14,124 bases of DNA from Metabacillus rhizolycopersici (GCF_020075705.1 NZ_JAIQUM010000099.1:1-14124), one strand, 5' to 3'; shown: positions 5,826 through 12,392, numbered from the stretch's first letter. Numbers and translations are program-made. The notes: generated by a model not told the origin, from the sequence alone.

Positions 5826-7941
5826 TATATTTTGCTTTAGTTTCAGTGCTTTTGCGGAATCGCCCAACGATAATGTGAAAAAGGGGTCACAATCTTTAGA
5901 ACCTATTATTCAAATTTCTTCTAGTCAAGCGGATGAAGAACCACCTAAATTTTTAAAGCCTGATCGTACATTGAAGCAAAGACATATTACTCAAAGTGAA
6001 TCAAAGCGAGGATACAAGGCTAATGAAGTCATTGTAAAATTTAAACAAAATAAATCAGTTGCCAGTTTGGGAGCTGCTGGAAGGGCAAAAGGTTTAAAGG
6101 AAATTAAACATCTTGATAAACAGCTAGGCATCAAGACTTTACAATTTGATACCAATGTTGCTTCAGTAAATGAAATCGTAAGTTTTTTAAACGCTTCTGA
6201 TGATGTAGAATATGCAGAACCAAACTATATTTATAAGCCTTCTGCCGTTCCAGATCCTATGTACAACCAGTTGTGGGGGTTGAAAAATTCAGGCCAATCA
6301 ATTGATGGTGTACCTGGTAAAGTGGGGATAGATATTAAGGCTGAAGGTGCATGGACAAAGACGAAAGGCAGTACATCTACTGTCATCGCTGTCATTGATA
6401 CAGGAACAGATATTTTCCATCCGGATTTAAAAGATAATATTTGGAAAAATCCAGGTGAGATAGCGAATGATGGGATAGATAATGATAGTAACGGATATAT
6501 AGATGATGTAAACGGTTGGAATTTTTTTGATGGAAATAATGATGTGTATTATAGTGCCGGTGAAGATGCGCATGGCACTCATGTTTCAGGAACCATTTCA
6601 GGGAGAACAAATACAATTGGGGTAATCGGCGTATCTCCTAATGTTAAAATTATGCCTTTAAAATTTATCGGTCCTTTTGGTGGGTCTTTAGAAGATGCTA
6701 TTCTTGCTGTCAATTATGCTAAGGCTAAAGGGGTTAAAATTTCGAATAACTCATGGGGAGGTGGAGGATTTAGCCAAGCACTCTATGATGTGATTAAAAA
6801 TTCCAATTCCTTATTTGTTGCTGCAGCTGGAAATGATGGTGTAAATGCCGATTCAAGCCCAATGTATCCTGCTGCCTATAATCTATCAAATATCCTCTCA
6901 GTAGCGGCTCTTAACAACACAGGTAATCTTGCCTCATTCTCTAACTATGGAGCAACGAGTGTAGATATAGCAGCGCCTGGGGAACAAATCCTAAGTACAA
7001 CACCAGAGAATACCTATGATTTCTTTGATGGAACATCGATGGCAAGTCCACATGCAACAGGTGCAGCTGCATTAGTCACAGCGGTATATCCTAGCTATAC
7101 TCCGCTTCAAATAAAAGATAAGCTAATGAAGTCAGTTACAAAACTTTCATCCTTAACAGGGAAAGTCGCAACAGGAGGACTTCTTAATGCTCAAACAGCT
7201 GTAGCATCTACAGATATAGATGGAAATATTCCTGGTGTTCCATTTACAGGTACTAGTAAAACCTCTACCTTAAATGCGACCTCAGACAAAGATGATGTCT
7301 ACTCTATTAAGCTCTTAAAAGGTGAAAAACTCTCTGTCACATTATCTGGGGCAACAGGAACTGATTTCGATCTTTATCTTTATGATAAAACTGCGACAAC
7401 CGTAAATTCTAGTCAAAAAATTGTTGCGTACTCTGAGAAGGCTAATACATCTAGTGAATCATTTACGTTTGTTGCACCATCAGATGGAACATATTACTTA
7501 GATGTGTATGCTTATAAAGGCAGTGGTAGCTATACTGTAAATGTCAAATACGGAGTAACTGCTGGTACTTACGAAGATGTCAATTCAAATGTAAGCTTCA
7601 ATGGGAACTGGCAAAAAGTTTCAACAAGCAGCGCTTCAGGCGGTTCTTACAAATGGGTAAATGAATCGAGTGCAAGTACACAACTTGTCTTTAATGGAAC
7701 CGGAATCTCGTACACAGCTTTCAAAGATAGTACCCAAGGAATTGCAAAGGTAACATTAGACGGAGTATCATACACGGTAGATTTATTTTCTAGTTCTCCT
7801 CAATATAAAGCCACAGTATTCAGCAAAACTGGGCTGAAAGCAGGAAGACACGTACTCAAAATTGAATGGACTGGAAAAATTCATACCGGAGCAAAAAAGA
7901 CAGCCACGAAAATAAATGTAGATTCTTTCATTGTAAAATAG
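5782..7941 (+). CDS. secreted subtilisin-like serine protease (S8) with PPC and beta-sandwich C-terminal domains
   Basis: 719-residue preproenzyme. Residues 1-25 form a Sec signal peptide (KNKK, hydrophobic core, cleavage after AFA). Residues about 70-145 are an inhibitor-type propeptide (YKANEVIVKFK ... YAEPNYIYKP). The S8 domain spans about 165-470 with catalytic D206 (VIDTGTD), H264 (HGTHVSG), S419 (GTSMASPHATG) and oxyanion-hole N351 (AAAGNDG). A prepeptidase C-terminal (PPC) domain follows at about 505-595 (DFDLYLYD, GTYYLDVYAY). The last 120 residues form a beta-sandwich module ending VDSFIVK, probably for substrate binding. I chose ATG 5782, 6 nt after GGAGG, because ATG 5776 abuts that site. 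Transcribed alone, ended by a terminator at 7986, perhaps from a sigma-H promoter. The likely role is extracellular protein degradation. Confidence 0.95.
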   Translation: MKNKKAVISTLVGISIFCFSFSAFAESPNDNVKKGSQSLEPIIQISSSQADEEPPKFLKPDRTLKQRHITQSESKRGYKANEVIVKFKQNKSVASLGAAGRAKGLKEIKHLDKQLGIKTLQFDTNVASVNEIVSFLNASDDVEYAEPNYIYKPSAVPDPMYNQLWGLKNSGQSIDGVPGKVGIDIKAEGAWTKTKGSTSTVIAVIDTGTDIFHPDLKDNIWKNPGEIANDGIDNDSNGYIDDVNGWNFFDGNNDVYYSAGEDAHGTHVSGTISGRTNTIGVIGVSPNVKIMPLKFIGPFGGSLEDAILAVNYAKAKGVKISNNSWGGGGFSQALYDVIKNSNSLFVAAAGNDGVNADSSPMYPAAYNLSNILSVAALNNTGNLASFSNYGATSVDIAAPGEQILSTTPENTYDFFDGTSMASPHATGAAALVTAVYPSYTPLQIKDKLMKSVTKLSSLTGKVATGGLLNAQTAVASTDIDGNIPGVPFTGTSKTSTLNATSDKDDVYSIKLLKGEKLSVTLSGATGTDFDLYLYDKTATTVNSSQKIVAYSEKANTSSESFTFVAPSDGTYYLDVYAYKGSGSYTVNVKYGVTAGTYEDVNSNVSFNGNWQKVSTSSASGGSYKWVNESSASTQLVFNGTGISYTAFKDSTQGIAKVTLDGVSYTVDLFSSSPQYKATVFSKTGLKAGRHVLKIEWTGKIHTGAKKTATKINVDSFIVK

Positions 7942-7985
7942 TGCTGCTCTTTAGGGACTGTCACCGCTAGATTGCTAGTGAAAAA

Positions 7986-8016
7986 AGGTCAGGTGCTAAT
8001 AACGCCTGATCTTTTT
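7986..8016 (+). terminator. intrinsic terminator of the protease gene
   Basis: AGGTCAGG (7986-7993) pairs with CCTGATCT (8005-8012) over 8 bp, followed by Ts to 8016. Confidence 0.85.
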
Positions 8017-8033
8017 CTAGTTCGCTAAACGAT

Positions 8034-8084
8034 AAGAAAACCATCCCGCGCCGTCACAAGCAAAAGGATGGTTCTCAAAAGTAA
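8034..8084 (+). pseudogene. 3' fragment of a second small-peptide gene
   Basis: These 51 bases encode KKTIPRRHKQKDGSQK and a stop, aligning without gaps to the last 16 codons of the 47-residue gene (3292-3342). The helical N-terminal part, start codon and ribosome binding site are missing; upstream is the protease terminator. The substitutions that distinguish it from copy 1 preserve the RNA pairing (AACCATCC with GGATGGTT instead of AACCACCC with GGGTGGTT). This suggests the RNA, not the peptide, is what has been kept. Confidence 0.7.
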
Positions 8085-8124
8085 CTATTTTTTGACAACC
8101 ACCATCTTGACGGTAGAGGTTGCA

Positions 8125-8157
8125 GAGAGAAGTGTTGGTAGCACTTCTCTCTTTTTT
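8125..8157 (+). terminator. intrinsic terminator, second copy
   Basis: GAGAGAAGTG (8125-8134) and CACTTCTCTC (8142-8151) form 10 bp around the loop ttggtag, then six Ts. It is homologous to the terminator at 3385 and extended by two base pairs. Confidence 0.85.
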
Positions 8158-8213
8158 ATTCTATTCCCATTATACATGACAATATTACAAGTGAAAGAAG
8201 GGTCTTTGAAGGG

Positions 8214-8258
8214 TTACGTCACAGGGATCACTCGAAATTAGTTCTGGTCACTGTGACG
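8214..8258. repeat. long imperfect palindrome, GTCAC-type repeat, full copy
   Basis: CGTCACAG (8217-8224) pairs with CTGTGACG (8251-8258). After one mismatch the stem continues five more pairs, about 14 bp in all, around a 14-nt loop. The left arm and loop start match 3055-3080. There is no T-run, so it is not a simple terminator. Confidence 0.65.
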
Positions 8259-8317
8259 CCCCGGAATAGTGTTAGGGGACTATCAGTACACGAATTTTAT
8301 GAAATGCGAAACTAACA

Positions 8318-8337
8318 CCCGTTACTTCAGTGATGGG
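8318..8337. repeat. left-end subterminal hairpin of the IS element
   Basis: cccgttact and agtgatggg form a 9-bp stem with two G-T pairs around a minimal loop. It matches the right-end hairpin at 9905-9924 at 16 of 20 bases. Confidence 0.75.
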
Positions 8338-8379
8338 ATACAGTTTCTCTTTTTTTTTGAGAATTAGAAATGCTATGAA

Positions 8380-8408
8380 AAGACAAACGAACATTTGTTT
8401 GGTAAAAT
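8380..8408 (+). promoter_or_regulatory. tnpB promoter with LexA (DinR) SOS box in the spacer
   Basis: AAGACA (8380-8385, 4 of 6) and TAAAAT (8403-8408, 5 of 6) are spaced 17 bp apart. The intervening CGAACATTTGTTTG (8388-8401) fits the B. subtilis LexA box CGAAC-N4-GTTYG. A repressor there would block polymerase directly. The ribosome binding site (8419-8425) and ATG 8433 follow at normal distances. Inferred from sequence only. Confidence 0.5.
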
Positions 8409-8432
8409 AACAATGTAGGAAGGAGGATTAAA

Positions 8433-9890
8433 ATGCCAAAGGATGAGAAAGAGAAAGAATATCGAACATACCAAATTACTATTAAAAAAGGTCATAAATT
8501 GTACGCGTATTTTAATGAGCTTTGTCTAAACAGTAACAATTTGTACAACGCAACAAACTTCTATATTCGGCAAGTATACACGGCATTAAAACAAGAAAAA
8601 GAGCTTCAGCCACTACAGAAAGAAATAATTGATATTCTTCATAAGAATATCGACAAAATGAACGACAATCAGCTCATGTCTTATCGTAAGAAGTTAGCAA
8701 AAGAGAAGCTCAAACTAAAAGAAGAACAAAAAGTTGGAAAAGCAAATCTATTTGAAATGCCTACAAAAGAAAAGTCATTTGTTGATTATCATTTTCTAGA
8801 TTGTTTGTTTAAAACAATCAAACAAAAAGATTATTATTCGTTGCCTGGTCAAGTTAATCAACAAGTTGTTAAAAATGTCATTCAAAATTGGAAAAGCTTT
8901 TTTAAGAGTCTAAAAGAATACAAAAAACATCCAGGAAAATATAAGGCTAGACCAAATATTCCAGGCTATTTACCAAAAGGCAGTCGAAAAGAAACTATTC
9001 TTTCAAATCAAATTTGTAAAATAAAAGATGGAAAACATCTTAGTTTTCCCAAAATAAAGAGGAAATTAAATATCGGAAAAATAGCGTCCATGAATGGAAA
9101 GTATCAACAAGTAAGGATTATACCAAAATATGATGTGTTCGTTGTTGAGGTCGTTTTTTTAATTGGAGAAAAGAAAGGCATTAAACTAAAAAAAGAACGA
9201 TGTATGGGCATTGATTTAGGTCTTAATAATATCGCAACAGTGGTTACGAATACAGGGCTTCGACCGATACTTTTCAAGGGCGGAAAAACCAAAGCCATCA
9301 ATCAATGGTACAACAAAATGCGAAGTTGTTATTATGGAATTCTTCGAAATGGTAAAAAACAAAATGAAGGGTTCTACCATTCAAAAAAGTTAAGTGCGCT
9401 GGATTCAAAAAGGCACAGACAAATCAAAGATTTTTTCCATAAAGTTAGTTTTAACATAGTTAAAATAGCTACAGAAAATCAAATTGATACCATCATCATA
9501 GGTAAAAATGAAGGTTGGAAACAAGAAATTGATTTAGGTAAGAAAAACAATCAAAATTTTGTTCAAATACCACATTCTTTGCTTATCGAACTAATAACTT
9601 ACAAAGCAAGTGCCGAAGGCATTGCAGTCATTGTAACAGAAGAAAGCTATACCTCTAAAGCAAGTTTTCTTGATGAAGACGACATTCCAACCTACAAATC
9701 GGGGAATGAAATGAAATTTGTCTTCAGCGGAAAGAGAATAAAAAGAGGTTGGTATCGTTCCAAAAATGGCAGGTTCATCAATGCTGACGTAAATGGTGCA
9801 GCGAATATTTTAAGAAAAGTAGTGCCGAAGGCATTCGTCAACGGCATAGCGGCTGTGTGTTCCCAGCCTCTAGTGGTCAATGTGCCCTAG
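8433..9890 (+). CDS. tnpB: TnpB RNA-guided nuclease, variant lacking the zinc-ribbon cysteines
   Basis: 485-residue TnpB of the IS200/IS605 superfamily, a likely ancestor-type relative of Cas12. TnpB proteins use an RNA from the element's right end to cut DNA next to a TAM and so retain the element. The N-terminal half is the basic WED/REC-like region. RuvC-I is D261 in MGIDLGLNN and RuvC-III is D452 in NADVNGAANILRK. The usual RuvC-II glutamate is replaced by G357 (IIIGKNEGWKQE); E403/E404 (VTEESYTSKASFLD) are candidates for a relocated acid. The CxxC pairs of the usual zinc ribbon are absent; TSKASFLDEDDIP stands in their place, a pattern I know from a recurrent TnpB subfamily. Start ATG 8433 follows AAGGAGG. 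The reading frame is intact. The last 20 or so codons overlap structured DNA of the guide-RNA region. Confidence 0.92.
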   Translation: MPKDEKEKEYRTYQITIKKGHKLYAYFNELCLNSNNLYNATNFYIRQVYTALKQEKELQPLQKEIIDILHKNIDKMNDNQLMSYRKKLAKEKLKLKEEQKVGKANLFEMPTKEKSFVDYHFLDCLFKTIKQKDYYSLPGQVNQQVVKNVIQNWKSFFKSLKEYKKHPGKYKARPNIPGYLPKGSRKETILSNQICKIKDGKHLSFPKIKRKLNIGKIASMNGKYQQVRIIPKYDVFVVEVVFLIGEKKGIKLKKERCMGIDLGLNNIATVVTNTGLRPILFKGGKTKAINQWYNKMRSCYYGILRNGKKQNEGFYHSKKLSALDSKRHRQIKDFFHKVSFNIVKIATENQIDTIIIGKNEGWKQEIDLGKKNNQNFVQIPHSLLIELITYKASAEGIAVIVTEESYTSKASFLDEDDIPTYKSGNEMKFVFSGKRIKRGWYRSKNGRFINADVNGAANILRKVVPKAFVNGIAAVCSQPLVVNVP

Positions 9891-9931
9891 CATATACCCT
9901 GAAACCCGTGATTTCAATCATGGGAGGTTCA
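9820..9931 (+). ncRNA. probable omega (guide-scaffold) RNA of tnpB
   Basis: In this superfamily the guide scaffold overlaps the 3' end of tnpB and stops at the right end of the element. Here hairpins TGCC-gaa-GGCA (9823-9833), GGCTG/CAGCC (9851-9868) and the right-end hairpin (9905-9924) follow in series. The guide would be read from flanking DNA just past about 9931. The 5' boundary is a guess. Confidence 0.5.
9905..9924. repeat. right-end subterminal hairpin of the IS element
   Basis: cccgtgatt and aatcatggg pair over 9 bp with one G-T pair, followed by aggttca, a typical right end for IS1341-like elements. Confidence 0.75.
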
Positions 9932-10022
9932 TCGAAGATTGTTAGAATACTTGCTTGCTGATCTTAAGCTGGTCCACTATTTTGAATTTGAAATTTTTCT
10001 ATTCCCTTTTCTATAAGATAAG

Positions 10023-10034
10023 AACGTATACGTT
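10023..10034. promoter_or_regulatory. perfect 12-bp palindrome AACGTATACGTT
   Basis: A perfect palindrome in an otherwise AT-rich stretch between the IS element and the hairpin repeat. Its shape would suit a dimeric regulator, but no adjacent promoter or gene start supports that. It is not a LexA box (wrong half-site spacing). Confidence 0.25.
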
Positions 10035-10052
10035 TTTGTACTTAGTTTTGAT

Positions 10053-10170
10053 GTCTAGCGCAAGCGGCCTAGCCCTCGGAATCATAAGCCACACATGAAT
10101 TGAAGGGGTAAAGAACTCCTTCTATTCATGTGCGTCTTATGCCATGCCTGAGGCTGATCAAGGCGCTTTT
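10053..10170. repeat. dispersed Bacillus-type hairpin repeat, copy 2
   Basis: Nested stems: AGCGC (10057-10061) with GCGCT (10163-10167), AGCC (10071-10074) with GGCT (10152-10155), and a central hairpin of about 25 bp (arms starting at 10084 and ending at 10140) with few mismatches. Tail and central TTGAAGG/CCTTCTA match copy 1 (1555-1650), while the rest of the arms differ with pairing kept. This is the more complete copy. Confidence 0.75.
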
Positions 10171-10292
10171 CTTATCCTAGCGGGACTGATGCTTCATAAA
10201 TCAATTGGTATATATGGACGATTCTTTATTTGTCGACTTAATAACATTTACATTTTTTAAAAATTTTGGTATTAATTAGATGAGGTGAAAAT

Positions 10293-11483
10293 ATGTCAGA
10301 TAAACCGAATTACCACGGCTTTTTACATAATTTTGCACCGAAGATGGACAAGGTATTAGCTATATTTCGTACAGAGTCCACTAGAGAAAACATAAAATCA
10401 AATTGGCTTAATGGTCTATTTTTACTAATGTTGAGGGAAGTAAGAACGTGCTTTAAACCAATTTCCAAGCTTGATGGTATGAAAGTGACGAACTTAACTG
10501 GGCTCGCAGTTATTGGGGGATTAATTGCTTCAATAATATCATGGTTGTTAGTCTTACATTGGGGATGGGTAGTATTCATTGGATTAGCTTCATTTGTTCT
10601 TATCTTAGTGTGTTTAATACCATATTATAAGAATAAAATGCTTGATATTTATCACCCATTTTTCCATATGCCCGCGTATAAAAAGTTTAGGCCTAATGAA
10701 TATGAACTACTCAACCATTCCGTTATGGATAAACACTTCTCATACACTGATTTAGCAAACTATGTTGATGAAGTTTCAACGAAACAAACTGAGGAATCTA
10801 ATGTAGTTGAGATTATTACGAATCAGTTGAACGAACAAAAAGATGAATACAAGAAACGGATACAAGAGCAAGTAGATAGAGAAAAGGAAATTGTTAAAGA
10901 ATATCGGGATGAAATTGAAAAGTTAAATGATGATTTAGATGAATATGAAACTGTCATCAGCTATTTAGTAGAGTTCATACAAGAAATTTACGTCATTATG
11001 CGTCGGATTGCTTCTGGTATGTTTCATTTTTCTGATCTTAAAATGATTTCAGGGTTTACGATTTATCAAATGAAAGACAACGAATTAACGAGAATTGCAG
11101 ATGAAGGAACTACGGGTCAAACACCAAAATATATTGATCTTAATCAAATCAATCATAATCCATGGGTACAAACAATTATAGATGCTGCTAAAGGCAAGAA
11201 GGAACTTGAATTACGTAATAATCAACCGACAGAGGGATATGAGAGCGTTTCTTTTAAGTTCTATTTGGGGAAAAGTAAGAAAATGTGGATTTTTTCTTTG
11301 CAAATCCATCGATCTACTAATCCACGTGGGTTTCTGTTAGCGCTTTCTGATAATAAAATAGACAAGCGAGTCATTTATGAAATGCTTTTTGGTTTATGTT
11401 TAATCCTTGATGATAAATTAGAGGGGGAGAAAAGGAAAGGAGAGGAGACTTTTGGCAGTAGACAAATCGGAGAGTCAAGCTAG
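10293..11483 (+). CDS. membrane protein with coiled coil and GAF-like C-terminal domain
   Basis: 396 residues, not recognised as a named family. A cytosolic N-terminal segment of about 65 residues is followed by two closely spaced membrane helices (about 67-87 and 91-110). Then come a linker with a HPFFHMPAYKKFRPNEYELL stretch and a highly charged coiled coil (about 167-235, rich in E, K and Q). A C-terminal alpha/beta region (about 250-375) looks like a divergent GAF-type sensor domain (GFTIYQMKDNELTRIADEG, then SVSFKFYLGKSKKMWIFSLQI). No histidine-kinase, GGDEF or methyl-accepting domain is present. Start ATG 10293 has GAGGTGA upstream. The next gene overlaps its 3' end by 32 bp, so the two are probably co-expressed. 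A membrane-anchored sensor or scaffold is a guess; the function is unknown. Confidence 0.8.
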   Translation: MSDKPNYHGFLHNFAPKMDKVLAIFRTESTRENIKSNWLNGLFLLMLREVRTCFKPISKLDGMKVTNLTGLAVIGGLIASIISWLLVLHWGWVVFIGLASFVLILVCLIPYYKNKMLDIYHPFFHMPAYKKFRPNEYELLNHSVMDKHFSYTDLANYVDEVSTKQTEESNVVEIITNQLNEQKDEYKKRIQEQVDREKEIVKEYRDEIEKLNDDLDEYETVISYLVEFIQEIYVIMRRIASGMFHFSDLKMISGFTIYQMKDNELTRIADEGTTGQTPKYIDLNQINHNPWVQTIIDAAKGKKELELRNNQPTEGYESVSFKFYLGKSKKMWIFSLQIHRSTNPRGFLLALSDNKIDKRVIYEMLFGLCLILDDKLEGEKRKGEETFGSRQIGESS

Positions 11484-11706
11484 TGATGGAAGTAGTACTG
11501 TGCTGAAGTCTAGATTCCAATCTGAAATCATGACCTCTCGTCGAAAAGCTAGACGTGCTAGAATTAATGCTGTTCATAATCAAGTAAATCATATGATTAA
11601 TCGAAATCATGATCGTACTTCGGCAATTGCTAGAAGAGATACCATTGAAGAACAACTAGAGTACCAACATCGTGCAGCTAGAGAAGTAGATGTGAGTAAA
11701 GACTAA
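11452..11706 (+). CDS. 84-residue basic protein with LKSRxQxEIxTxRRKxR motif
   Basis: The TTG start at 11452 is preceded by AAAGGAG 9 nt upstream and lies inside the preceding gene in another frame (32-bp overlap), a sign of translational coupling. The product is hydrophilic and basic, with no membrane helix. Residues about 17-37 read VLKSRFQSEIMTSRRKARRAR, in part repeated in the 44-residue protein encoded at 11814-11948 (LKSRSQDEIITGRRKKR). The rest (NHMINRNHDRTSAIARRDTIEEQLE) looks helical. A terminator follows immediately. I do not know the family. A small nucleic-acid-binding protein or a partner of the upstream membrane protein are possible roles. Confidence 0.65.
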   Translation: MAVDKSESQASDGSSTVLKSRFQSEIMTSRRKARRARINAVHNQVNHMINRNHDRTSAIARRDTIEEQLEYQHRAAREVDVSKD

Positions 11707-11710
11707 ATGA

Positions 11711-11734
11711 AAGCCCTATCCTCTAGGGCTTTTT
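11711..11734 (+). terminator. intrinsic terminator
   Basis: AAGCCCTA (11711-11718) and TAGGGCTT (11724-11731) form a perfect 8-bp stem around tcctc, then Ts to 11734. It ends the two-gene unit starting at 10293. Confidence 0.9.
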
Positions 11735-11813
11735 AATTTGTCTTATTAAAAGTATAAAAGTTTGATCGTTGTCCATACTTGCTAGTAAAAAGAAGGCAAG
11801 GGTGAGATAACGA

Positions 11814-11948
11814 ATGGGGAAGAAAGTTGTAAGTATTAATTCTAAATCGAAAATTTTAAAAAGTCGTTCTCAGGATGAAATCATAACGGGGAGAAGAAAG
11901 AAACGGAAGGAAAGGCAGGAGACTTTGTTGAGGAGACTGGGGAAGTAG
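11814..11948 (+). CDS. 44-residue basic protein, paralogue of the upstream small gene
   Basis: ATG 11814 has AAGGGTGAG 7 nt upstream. The product starts MGKKVVSINSKSK, then carries LKSRSQDEIITGRRKKR, and ends RQETLLRRLGK. About 12 positions of the core, LKSRxQxEIxTxRRKxR, are shared with the 84-residue protein encoded just before, so the two look like tandem divergent copies. It is separated from that gene by a terminator and about 100 bp, so it may have its own promoter, though I could not identify one. Lysine and arginine make up over a third of the residues. The shared motif is the main reason to believe it is translated. Confidence 0.55.
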   Translation: MGKKVVSINSKSKILKSRSQDEIITGRRKKRKERQETLLRRLGK

Positions 11949-12040
11949 TTAGGTAGTTCCGAGAATATCCGAGATACTAGTTTTCTGTGTCTCCAGCAGA
12001 TTTTGTTAAATTAAGTAGAGTATGCGAAGGAGAGAATTTT

Positions 12041-12091
12041 AAAAGAAGGCATTTTGAACAAAGTAGTTCAGAACGTCTTCTTTTCTTTTTA
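12041..12091 (+). terminator. strong two-part terminator hairpin
   Basis: Outer stem AAAAGAAG (12041-12048) with CTTCTTTT (12077-12084) and inner stem TTTGAAC/GTTCAGA, closed by aaagta, followed by a T-rich run. It probably ends the 11814 gene. Confidence 0.8.
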
Positions 12092-12178
12092 TTTTCATAT
12101 AAATTTTTAGAAGAAAGATTGATAATTTTCGTACATTGAATCTTTCAATATAGCCCCTTAAATTAGAAATAGTCTTGG

Positions 12179-12221
12179 AACCACTTCATCTTTGAACCTC
12201 CTAATTTTGATGTGGTTTTTT
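12179..12221 (+). terminator. terminator-like hairpin
   Basis: AACCA-ctt-CATC (12179-12190) pairs with GATGTGGTT (12209-12217) with a 3-nt bulge, then a T-run. No gene is seen between it and the previous terminator. Confidence 0.55.
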
Positions 12222-12294
12222 CTTAGAGTTTATGTAAATAAAGGTAAATGGGGGATTTTATAGGATTGTCATACTGTATTGTTCACTAATCATG

Positions 12295-12328
12295 AAAAAG
12301 GGCCATCAGATGAAGAGGGTCCTTTTTT
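12295..12328 (+). terminator. terminator-like hairpin
   Basis: AAAAAGGGCC (12295-12304) pairs with GGTCCTTTTT (12318-12327) including one G-T pair, followed by T. The U-shaped A/T tracts would allow function on either strand. Confidence 0.65.
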
Positions 12329-12362
12329 AGTGCGTTAGATTATCATGGGATCTCTTTTCGAT

Positions 12363-12392
12363 GAATTAGTGTTTTTGCAACTGTGAAGGAAG
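12363..12392. repeat. 30-bp short dispersed repeat, copy 2
   Basis: Matches 1674-1703 at 26 of 30 positions. It lies in a gene-free stretch (11949-12644) that otherwise holds only terminator-like hairpins. Confidence 0.5.

Larger units (their letters stand above)
8034..8162 (-). ncRNA. orphan copy of the candidate antisense RNA
   Basis: A minus-strand TATAAT (8174-8169) would start an RNA near 8162. It would run through the 8125-8151 hairpin and the pairing segments 8101-8108, 8066-8073 and 8039-8046, ending after the last hairpin. All elements seen in copy 1 are kept, while the peptide reading frame is gone. A solitary antitoxin-like RNA is one reading; a decaying duplication is the other. 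Confidence 0.4.
8301..9931 (+). mobile_element. IS1341-type element of the IS200/IS605 superfamily (tnpB only)
   Basis: Boundaries are inferred. The left end would follow TTTAT (8296-8300), a plausible target/TAM pentamer. The right end would lie at or near the TTCA (9928-9931) after the right-end hairpin. Both ends carry 20-nt hairpins of the same design (8318-8337 and 9905-9924, identical at 16 of 20 positions), as expected for IS200/IS605 elements, which have subterminal palindromes rather than terminal inverted repeats. There is no tnpA (Y1 transposase), so movement would need one supplied in trans. Confidence 0.75.

Noticed and set aside
8433..9890. Nuclease-dead TnpB-like repressor (TldR)
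   Set aside because: RuvC-I and RuvC-III aspartates are intact and the element still has both end hairpins, so an active or rearranged TnpB is more likely.
10247..10276. TTTACA/TATTAA as promoter of the 10293 gene
   Set aside because: The transcript would begin at the Shine-Dalgarno itself, so the site is probably fortuitous.
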